Part shown: piece after piece, positions 7,207-13,181 of the stretch | Layout of the letters: each line of letters starts with the position of its first letter | How positions within the stretch are numbered: the stretch's first letter is position 1 | Source of the DNA: Cryomorphaceae bacterium | GTDB taxonomy: Bacteria > Bacteroidota > Bacteroidia > Flavobacteriales > BACL11 | Length of the DNA: 13,181 nucleotides | Direction of reading: 5' to 3' | Assembly: GCA_014384505.1 (NCBI GenBank) | Contig: JACNFT010000022.1 | Span: 1 to 13,181 of the forward strand | The notes under the pieces: model-generated | Database searches by the model: none | What the model saw: only the letters and a program-made list of their open reading frames with translations | What the model was told of the DNA's origin: nothing | Translations under genes and position numbers: made by a program

Positions 7207-9351
7207 ATGAAAAAGAGAATATTATTAATGAGTGCAGTTTTACTAAGTATAGTTGGGTTTGCACAAACAGATATTGCAACTGCAAGAGCTCAAGGTATTG
7301 GAGCAACTGTAACAATTACTGGTGTAGTAACTAATGGAGATGAATTAGGTCCAATTAGATATATTGAAGACGCAACTGCTGGGATGGCAATTTATGATCC
7401 TACTGCAATGGGAGCTGTAGTAAGAGGTGATGAGGTTACAGTAACTGGCGTTTTAGTTGATTATAATGGTTTGTTGGAAATGCAACCTGTTAATTCAAAT
7501 TCAATTAATTCATCTGGAAATTCAATTGCTCCACAATTAATTACACCTATACAAATTGGTGAAGCAACTGAATCAGAATTAATACAGATTGATAATCTTA
7601 TTTTTAATAATGGAGGCTCAATTTTTACAGGGAACACTTCTTTTGACTTTACAGCAAATGGAGAAACAGGTAAAATATATTTAAAAACAGGACATTCTTT
7701 GGTGAACACATTAATCCCAATGGGGCCTGTTACTTTAATTGGAATTTCTTCTCAGCATACTTATTCTACACCACCTATTGGGGATTATCAAGTTTTACCA
7801 AGAGATAGCAATGATATAATTCAGTCAGGAAATATTGTATTTACTTCAGCTGTAAATCAAACAAATATTACAACAACAAGTTTTGATTTATCTTGGAGTG
7901 TTTCATCTAACTCAAGCACTAATTGTAATTATGGAATTACAACAGCTTTAGGAGCAGGAATGAATAATGGAGGGAATACTACAGCACACACGATAAGTTT
8001 AACAGGACTTTCTCCTGCTACTTTTTATTATGTTCAATGTTATTCAGTGGATGGATTAGATACTGCATTTTCCAATGTTGGCGTATATTCAACTGCTTCA
8101 AATTCTTCTGGAATTATTCGCCCTTACTTTAATCATTCGGTGGACAATTCATTCTCCAATGGAGTAGATGCTCAAGATATAGGGTCAGCATTTGCTGATA
8201 CTATTTCAGCATACATTGCTTTAGCTCAAAACACCTTAGATATTTGTGTTTACAATGCTTCTTCAACTATAATTGCAACTGCAATAAATACGGCTTATAA
8301 TAATGGTGTCTCGGTAAGGTATATTGCTGATGATGATGTTACCAATATAATGTTGAGTAGTTTAAATGCAAATATCCCTGTGGTGTATAGAGATCCTGCT
8401 CTTGCTGGAATTATGCACAATAAATTTATTATTGTAGATGCAAATTCTACAAATAATTCTTGGATTTTAGGAGGTTCTACTAATTGGACAAGCCCAACAA
8501 ATTTGCTTAATGATTATAATAATATGATTTTCATTCAGGATGAAGCAATTGCAAAAGCTTATACTTTGGAGTTTGAAGAAATGTGGGGTGGGGTTTTTGG
8601 AACAAATAAATTAGACAATACGCCTCATAAATTTATGACGGATGGAAAATTAGTAGAAGTTTATTTTTCACCTTCTGATCAAACTACCTCTCATATTTTG
8701 GAGACTATTGAAAATGTAAATAATACATTAGAGTTTGGATTGCTGAGCTTTACGCGTGATGATTTAGGGCAAGCAGTTATTGATAAGGATTTTGAATTTG
8801 GGGTTACTGTAAGAGGGATTATTGAAATGAAAAATTCTAGTAATGGAGGTGAATATGATAATTTAGTAGCTGCCAGTGTTGATGTGCGTTCTCATGAGGG
8901 TGTCCCTAATCAATTCCATCACAAATATATGATTGCTGATGCAAATTCTATAAGTGCTGACCCTTTAGTTTTAACAGGTTCACACAATTGGAGTAATAAT
9001 GCTGAGAATAATTCTGATGAAAATACCTTAATTATTCATGATGAAACTACAGCTAATATCTATTTGCAAGAGTTTGAGAAAAGATGGTGTGAATTAGAAA
9101 TTGGGGGCTGTATATCAACTGGTATTAATGACTTGATTTCTGTTGAGGTGTTCGTTTTCCCTAACCCTTCAGCAGGAAGGGTGCAAGTGAAAAGTGATTT
9201 AGCTATTGAGAAAATTAACTTGTATATGATTGATGGAAAATTAATATTCACTACAACTGATACAGTTTTAGAGATTAAAACAAAAGGGACTTACTTTATA
9301 AAGATAGTTACTGAAAAAGGAATAGTAGTGAGAAAAATTGTGGTTGAGTAA
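7207..9351 (+). CDS. Secreted double-HKD phospholipase D-family phosphodiesterase/nuclease with OB-like and FnIII domains
   Basis: A 714-residue exported enzyme, probably hydrolysing phosphodiester bonds in nucleic acid or lipid outside the cell. Order of parts: signal peptide 1-19 (cut before Q20); an OB-fold-like module about 22-95 (VTITGVVTNGDELG, RYIEDATAGMAIYDP, GDEVTVTGVLVDYNGLLEM), resembling those in secreted nucleases such as YhcR; a second related module about 110-205 ending YQVLPRDSNDI; a fibronectin III-like domain about 208-297; PLD domain 1 about 303-465; PLD domain 2 about 480-630; and a T9SS sorting tail about 638-714 with FPNPSAG at 651-657, ending RKIVVE. Both HxKxxxxD motifs are intact: H404-K406-D411 and H571-K573-D578, followed by GGSTNW (422-427) and GSHNW (591-595). 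One bilobal active site with a phosphohistidine intermediate is expected. It lies 20 nt after the receptor gene and ends at a shared terminator. Nuclease is favoured over lipase because of the OB modules; this is inference. Confidence 0.88.
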   Translation: MKKRILLMSAVLLSIVGFAQTDIATARAQGIGATVTITGVVTNGDELGPIRYIEDATAGMAIYDPTAMGAVVRGDEVTVTGVLVDYNGLLEMQPVNSNSINSSGNSIAPQLITPIQIGEATESELIQIDNLIFNNGGSIFTGNTSFDFTANGETGKIYLKTGHSLVNTLIPMGPVTLIGISSQHTYSTPPIGDYQVLPRDSNDIIQSGNIVFTSAVNQTNITTTSFDLSWSVSSNSSTNCNYGITTALGAGMNNGGNTTAHTISLTGLSPATFYYVQCYSVDGLDTAFSNVGVYSTASNSSGIIRPYFNHSVDNSFSNGVDAQDIGSAFADTISAYIALAQNTLDICVYNASSTIIATAINTAYNNGVSVRYIADDDVTNIMLSSLNANIPVVYRDPALAGIMHNKFIIVDANSTNNSWILGGSTNWTSPTNLLNDYNNMIFIQDEAIAKAYTLEFEEMWGGVFGTNKLDNTPHKFMTDGKLVEVYFSPSDQTTSHILETIENVNNTLEFGLLSFTRDDLGQAVIDKDFEFGVTVRGIIEMKNSSNGGEYDNLVAASVDVRSHEGVPNQFHHKYMIADANSISADPLVLTGSHNWSNNAENNSDENTLIIHDETTANIYLQEFEKRWCELEIGGCISTGINDLISVEVFVFPNPSAGRVQVKSDLAIEKINLYMIDGKLIFTTTDTVLEIKTKGTYFIKIVTEKGIVVRKIVVE

Positions 9352-9363
9352 ATAAACTAAAAT

Positions 9364-9390
9364 CCCACTGAAAAGTGGGCTTTTTTATTT
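9364..9390. terminator. Shared bidirectional terminator between PLD gene and accC
   Basis: A 6-bp stem (CCCACT with AGTGGG, 9364-9369 and 9374-9379) closes a GAAA loop and is followed on the plus strand by CTTTTTTATTTT. On the minus strand the same hairpin is followed by ATTTTAGTTT, a weaker T-rich tract. It sits in the 38-nt gap between convergent stop codons at 9351 and 9390, so it can end transcription from both sides, better for the rightward transcript. Confidence 0.8.
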
Positions 9391-10724
9391 TACATTTCGA
9401 ATGTTTCCATGAACTTGGTCGTGTAATTTCCAGCTCGGAAATCTTTATCTTTCATTAATTTCTGATGAAAAGGAATGGTTGTTTTTACTCCTTCAATAAT
9501 AAATTCATCTAATGCTCTTTCCATTTTAGCAATTGCCTCTTCTCTTGTTTGTGCAACTGTGATTACTTTAGCAATCATAGAATCATAAAATGGTGGAATC
9601 ATATAATTTGCATATACATGTGTATCAATTCTAATCCCATGACCACCTGGTGCATGAAAATTAGTTATTAAACCTGGGCAAGGTCTAAAATTATTTTCAG
9701 GATCTTCAGCATTAATTCTACATTCAATTGCATGCAACTGAGGGTAGTAATTTTTGCCTGAAATTTCAATACCAGCAGCTACTTTAATTTGCTCCCGAAT
9801 CAAATCAAAATCTATTACTTCTTCAGTAATAGGATGTTCTACTTGAATACGGGTATTCATTTCCATGAAAAAGAATTTTCTATGCTTATCTACTAGGAAT
9901 TCTACTGTACCAACTCCTTCATATTTTACAGCTTCAGCAGCCTTAATAGCAGACTTCCCCATTTCATTTCTTAGTTTTTCTGTCATGAAAGGAGAAGGGG
10001 TTTCTTCCGCTAATTTTTGATGTCTTCTTTGAATAGAACAATCTCTTTCAGAAAGGTGTGCTGCTTTTCCTGTATGATCACCTATAATTTGAATCTCAAT
10101 ATGTCTTGGGTCTTCAATGAATTTCTCCATATACATCCCATCATTACCAAATGCAGCTTTTGATTCTTGTCTGGCGCTTTTCCAAGCATCTTCTAGATTT
10201 TCAGCTTCCCAAACTAACCGCATTCCCTTACCACCACCACCAGCAGTTGCTTTTAGCATTACTGGGTATCCAATTTCAACAGCTAGTTTTTTACAAGTTT
10301 TAAAATCAGGAATAATTCCAACAGAACCAGGAATAGTAGGTACTCCAGCTTTTTTCATGGTTTCTTTAGCATTTGCTTTATCACCCATACCATCAATCAT
10401 TGCTGGTGAAGCACCAATAAATTTGATTTTGTTTTCACTGCAAATCTTTGAGAAATTTGAGTTTTCAGCCAAGAAACCATATCCAGGGTGAATGGCATCC
10501 GCATTAGTGATTTCAGCAGCCGCTATAATATTACAAATCTTTAAATAAGATTCTGAACTAGGAGCAGGTCCAATACAAACAGCTTCATCAGCAAACCTGA
10601 CATGTAAACTATCTTTATCAGCAGTAGAATAAACAGCAACTGTTTTTATTCCCATCTCTTTACAAGTACGGATAATTCTAAGTGCAATTTCTCCTCTATT
10701 TGCTATTAGGATTTTTTTAAACAT
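9390..10724 (-). CDS. accC: Biotin carboxylase subunit of acetyl-CoA carboxylase
   Basis: Carboxylates the biotin on AccB using ATP and bicarbonate, the first half-reaction of malonyl-CoA synthesis. The 444 residues are full length for the family. Seen: MFKKILIANRGEIALRI at the start; ATP-grasp lysine K158; the glycine-rich loop AGGGGKGM at 161-168; H208 and E210 in DPRHIEIQ; K237 in RRHQKLAEE; metal ligands E275 and E288; and MNTRIQVEH at 289-297 with N290, R292 and E296 matching the E. coli catalytic set. R336 in ECRINAEDP is also present. An in-frame TTG at 10730 would add two residues, but the ATG at 10724 gives the canonical N-terminus and is preferred. It lies 21 nt after accB. The carboxyltransferase genes are not in the window. 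Confidence 0.97.
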   Translation of the reverse strand: MFKKILIANRGEIALRIIRTCKEMGIKTVAVYSTADKDSLHVRFADEAVCIGPAPSSESYLKICNIIAAAEITNADAIHPGYGFLAENSNFSKICSENKIKFIGASPAMIDGMGDKANAKETMKKAGVPTIPGSVGIIPDFKTCKKLAVEIGYPVMLKATAGGGGKGMRLVWEAENLEDAWKSARQESKAAFGNDGMYMEKFIEDPRHIEIQIIGDHTGKAAHLSERDCSIQRRHQKLAEETPSPFMTEKLRNEMGKSAIKAAEAVKYEGVGTVEFLVDKHRKFFFMEMNTRIQVEHPITEEVIDFDLIREQIKVAAGIEISGKNYYPQLHAIECRINAEDPENNFRPCPGLITNFHAPGGHGIRIDTHVYANYMIPPFYDSMIAKVITVAQTREEAIAKMERALDEFIIEGVKTTIPFHQKLMKDKDFRAGNYTTKFMETFEM

Positions 10725-10745
10725 AATCAATTAGTTTAAGAATAA

Positions 10746-11222
10746 TTAGGAAGGATCAACCAAAAATAATGGTTGATCAAATTCAATTGGAGTTGTATCA
10801 TCCACTAAAACTTTCACAATTTTACATGATACCTCTGATTCAATTTCGTTAAATAACTTCATTGCTTCAATAATACATAAAGTATCCCCTTTTTTAATAG
10901 TATCTCCAATATTTACGAATGAAGGAGTTTCTGGTGAAGAAGAACGGTAAAATGTTCCAATCATTGATGATTTAATTGTAATGTAATTAGCATTTTCGTC
11001 AACTTCAGGTGTACTTGCAATAGCAGTTGCTGTAACTACTGGTGCTGACATTACTGATGAAGTTGGTTGCTGTATAATAGTTGTAATCTCATCTACCTCA
11101 CCTCTTCTTTTCTTCTCTGGTGATTTGATAGAAATTTTAATATTATCTATTTCTAAATCTACTTCTGTTGCTCCTGATTTTGCAACAAATTTTATTAATT
11201 CTTGAATGTCTTTTAAGTCCAT
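10746..11222 (-). CDS. accB: Biotin carboxyl carrier protein of acetyl-CoA carboxylase
   Basis: Carries carboxybiotin between the AccC and carboxyltransferase active sites. The 158 residues match the E. coli-like length. The N-terminal segment (1-33, MDLKDIQELIKFVAKSGATEV onward) is the conserved AccB head that contacts AccC. Residues about 35-78 form a low-complexity flexible linker rich in Thr, Ala, Ser and Val. The C-terminal biotinyl domain carries EAMKL with K122 as the biotin site, the characteristic protruding thumb segment around YRSSSPETPSFV (92-103), and the second half ending PLFLVDPS. It sits between fabH (31 nt upstream) and accC (21 nt downstream) on the same strand, in the usual accBC order. 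Confidence 0.97.
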   Translation of the reverse strand: MDLKDIQELIKFVAKSGATEVDLEIDNIKISIKSPEKKRRGEVDEITTIIQQPTSSVMSAPVVTATAIASTPEVDENANYITIKSSMIGTFYRSSSPETPSFVNIGDTIKKGDTLCIIEAMKLFNEIESEVSCKIVKVLVDDTTPIEFDQPLFLVDPS

Positions 11223-11241
11223 TTTTTAAGTTTTATTTATA

Positions 11242-11253
11242 CTACAAAAGTAG
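11242..11253 (-). promoter_or_regulatory. Small palindrome with -7-like box between fabH and accB
   Basis: CTACAAAAGTAG is a 4-bp inverted repeat around four bases, directly after the fabH stop. On the minus strand it contains TACTTTTG (11245-11252), an exact match to TAnnTTTG, ending 22 nt before the accB ATG. No -33 TTG is visible at normal spacing. It could be an internal promoter for accBC or a weak RNA hairpin, or it could be chance. Confidence 0.22.
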
Positions 11254-12255
11254 TTATTTGTTTGAATCGTAAGCCCATTTTATGAAAATTGAACCCCAAG
11301 TAAATCCTCCTCCAAATGCAGCAAGGATAATATTATCTCCTTTATTCAATTTATTTTCCCATTCCCATAGGCATAAAGGAATAGTTCCGTTAGTAGTATT
11401 ACCATATTTTTCAATGTTTAACATTACCTTCTCGTTGCCTACTCCCATTCTTCTTGCAGTAGCATCAATGATTCGTTTATTTGCCTGGTGAGGAACAAGC
11501 CAAGCAACATCTTCTGAAGTTAAGTTGTTTCTTTGCATAATTTCTTCTGAAACATCTGCCATAGATTTTACAGCCGCTTTAAATACAGGCTGTCCATCTT
11601 GAAAAACAAAATGTTCTTTTGCATCAATAGTAGCGTGTGAAGCTGGTTTTGCTGACCCTCCTGCTTTCATGTGTAAAAACTCAATGCCAGCACCATCACT
11701 TCTTAATATAGCATCTTGAATTCCTAATCCATCTTCTGTTGGTTCTAAAAGTACAGCTCCTGCACCATCACCAAAAATAATACAAGTTGATCTATCCGTA
11801 TAATCAACAATAGATGACATTTTATCAGCCCCTACTACAATTACTTTTTTATAAGTACCTGTTTCAATAAATTTTGATGCAGTACTTAAGGCAAATAAGA
11901 AGCCAGAACATGCAGCCATTAAATCATAAGCAAAAGCATTTTTTGCTCCTACATTATTAGCGATAATACAAGCTGTTGAAGGAAATACCATATCCGGAGT
12001 TGCGGTAGCACAAATTATTAAATCAATATCTTCAGCTGCAGTGTTTGTTTTTGCCAAAAGCCCTTTTATTGCTTGAGTTCCTAGTTCAGAACTTCCCTTG
12101 CCTTCCTCTTTTAATATTCTTCTTTCTTTTACTCCAGTTCTACTAACTATCCATTCATCATTAGTGTCAACTAGAGTTTCTAGTTCCTTATTTGTTAAGA
12201 CATAATCTGGAACATAGCCCTGAACTCCAGTTATAGCAGCATTAATTTTACCCAT
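11254..12255 (-). CDS. fabH: Beta-ketoacyl-ACP synthase III
   Basis: Starts fatty acid synthesis by condensing an acyl-CoA primer with malonyl-ACP. The 333 residues form the two-lobed thiolase fold. The catalytic triad is visible as C116 in AACSGFLFAL, H256 in VPHQANKRIID and N286 in KYGNTTNGTIP. The N-terminal region has TNDEWIVSRTGVKERRI at 31-47, and the glycine-rich end GGGFTWGS is at 315-322. It carries GNTTNGTIP where E. coli has GNTSAASVP. Bacteroidota FabH enzymes often use branched primers, which sequence alone does not settle here. Its ATG overlaps the plsX stop by one base (TAATG on the minus strand), a translational coupling arrangement. It is followed by accB after 31 nt. Confidence 0.96.
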   Translation of the reverse strand: MGKINAAITGVQGYVPDYVLTNKELETLVDTNDEWIVSRTGVKERRILKEEGKGSSELGTQAIKGLLAKTNTAAEDIDLIICATATPDMVFPSTACIIANNVGAKNAFAYDLMAACSGFLFALSTASKFIETGTYKKVIVVGADKMSSIVDYTDRSTCIIFGDGAGAVLLEPTEDGLGIQDAILRSDGAGIEFLHMKAGGSAKPASHATIDAKEHFVFQDGQPVFKAAVKSMADVSEEIMQRNNLTSEDVAWLVPHQANKRIIDATARRMGVGNEKVMLNIEKYGNTTNGTIPLCLWEWENKLNKGDNIILAAFGGGFTWGSIFIKWAYDSNK

Positions 12256-13181
12256 TAGTTAAGGTTGTTTTTTATTTTACTTACCAAATCTGCTTCAACA
12301 ACATCTTTAGTAAGTGTAATCATATTTTTAATAGCAATCTCATTTGATATCCCATGTCCAATTATTACAGTTTTGTTCAGTCCTAGTATTGGGGTTCCTC
12401 CATAGTTTTCATAATTGAAACGCTTAAAATAATCATCAAGTAATTCTCTTTTTTCCATAATAGAGTAGATTCCTTCAGCTTCTTTAAGTACGATATTACC
12501 TGTAAATCCATCACAAACAATTACATCAGTTTCGGAATCAAAGATATCTCTGCCTTCAATATTACCAATAAAGTTATAGTCTGAGTTTTTTTCCATCATA
12601 CTGTAAGTTGCTTGGGTAAGCATATTCCCTTTGGTTTTTTCTTCTCCTAAGTTTAGTAAACTAACTTTAGGTACTTTTATTCCGCAAACATGTTCGGAGA
12701 ATAAAGATCCTAAAATTCCAAATTGATACAAAACATCAGGTTTGCAATCGGCATTAGCACCAACATCTAAAAGTACAGTCACCCCTCCATCTTCTCTGGG
12801 AATTAAGGTAGAAATTGCTGGGCGTAAAACCCCAGTTATTGCTTTTACTGAATAATAACCTCCAACAAACATTGCCCCTGTATTACCTGCTGATGCAAAA
12901 CCATCAATTTTTCCTTTTGCTAGGTATTCAAATCCTTTTGCAATAGAAGAATTTGGTTTTGATTTAAAGGCCTTTGTAGGGTGTTCTCCCATATCAATAA
13001 CATCAGTACAATTAATAATTTCAAAATTATTTGCATTAATATTATATTGTTTTAACTCGGAAAGAATTTCAGATTCTCTACCGAACAAAACTATTTTAGT
13101 ATCGCTTGGAAGTTCATTTAGAGCAAGAATTGCTCCATGAACAGTTTTTTGAGGAGCATAATCTCCTCCCATAATATCTAT
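12255..13181 (-). CDS. plsX: Phosphate acyltransferase PlsX (5' end beyond window)
   Basis: Converts acyl-ACP and phosphate to acyl-phosphate for the PlsY step of phospholipid synthesis; a peripheral membrane enzyme. 309 codons, including the stop, are visible. The reading frame continues upstream of the internal ATG at 13172 as I-D-I to the edge. The family begins MKIxIDxMGGDxAP, so the true start lies about four or five codons outside, and ATG 13172 is not the start. Numbering from that internal Met, motifs include MGGDYAPQ at 1-8, SAGNTGAMF at 94-102, LLDVGAN at 134-140, LLNLGEE at 172-178, CDGFTGNI at 220-227 and NYGGTPILG near 256-264. The stop overlaps the fabH start by one base. In related genomes rpmF often lies just upstream, but that would be outside this window. 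Confidence 0.96.
   Translation of the reverse strand: MDIMGGDYAPQKTVHGAILALNELPSDTKIVLFGRESEILSELKQYNINANNFEIINCTDVIDMGEHPTKAFKSKPNSSIAKGFEYLAKGKIDGFASAGNTGAMFVGGYYSVKAITGVLRPAISTLIPREDGGVTVLLDVGANADCKPDVLYQFGILGSLFSEHVCGIKVPKVSLLNLGEEKTKGNMLTQATYSMMEKNSDYNFIGNIEGRDIFDSETDVIVCDGFTGNIVLKEAEGIYSIMEKRELLDDYFKRFNYENYGGTPILGLNKTVIIGHGISNEIAIKNMITLTKDVVEADLVSKIKNNLN

Noticed and set aside
7207..9351. PLD-domain gene as part of a phage, toxin or antiphage defence system
   Set aside because: It has a signal peptide and a T9SS sorting tail, so it acts outside the cell, and no mobile or defence genes are nearby.
10117..10491. A 124-codon plus-strand frame antisense to accC
   Set aside because: Shadow of the accC reading frame; no signal, domain or promoter supports it.
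13170..13172. ATG at 13172 as the plsX start
   Set aside because: It is the Met inside the conserved IDxMGGD motif, and the frame stays open to the window edge.
1..13181. tRNA, rRNA, CRISPR array or riboswitch
   Set aside because: No cloverleaf, spaced direct repeats or long structured leader seen; intergenic regions are all about 105 nt or shorter.

Overview
The window is AT-rich bacterial DNA. It looks like Bacteroidota, most likely order Flavobacteriales. Three lines of evidence point that way: two proteins end in type IX secretion (T9SS) C-terminal sorting domains; a large TonB-dependent receptor carries an N-terminal carboxypeptidase-regulatory-like domain; and three of three signal peptides are followed by Gln after the predicted cleavage site (the Bacteroidetes 'Q-rule'). 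Start codons also lack clear Shine-Dalgarno sequences, and there are TAnnTTTG-type -7 elements. No RNA genes, CRISPR arrays, insertion sequences or long repeats were seen. Gene density is high and no gap exceeds about 105 bases.

Layout: (1) 1-3441, leftward: acs (acetyl-CoA synthetase), a family 2 glycosyltransferase resembling polyprenyl/dolichyl-phosphate mannose synthase, and pyrC (dihydroorotase, cut by the left edge). The last two are separated by 3 nt. (2) 3442-3544: a divergent promoter region. (3) 3545-9351, rightward: a three-gene envelope/secretion cassette. It holds a small secreted lamin-tail-domain protein, a TonB-dependent receptor, and a large secreted protein with OB-fold-like modules, a fibronectin III-like domain, two intact phospholipase D (HKD) domains and a T9SS tail. 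A terminator-like hairpin lies between the first and second genes. (4) A shared bidirectional terminator at about 9364-9390. (5) 9390-13181, leftward: plsX-fabH-accB-accC, a compact fatty acid and phospholipid initiation operon with plsX cut by the right edge.

The two flanks are ordinary core metabolism. The leftward operon at the right makes malonyl-CoA precursors (AccB/AccC), condenses the first acyl unit (FabH) and makes acyl-phosphate for phospholipids (PlsX). Acs supplies acetyl-CoA.

The accessory interest is the central cassette. Its domain content (LTD, OB folds, PLD-type phosphodiesterase, TonB-dependent importer, T9SS export) suggests a surface system that breaks down a phosphodiester polymer or lipid outside the cell and imports the product. 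Extracellular DNA is the leading guess. That function is inference; the domains and gene order are seen directly.
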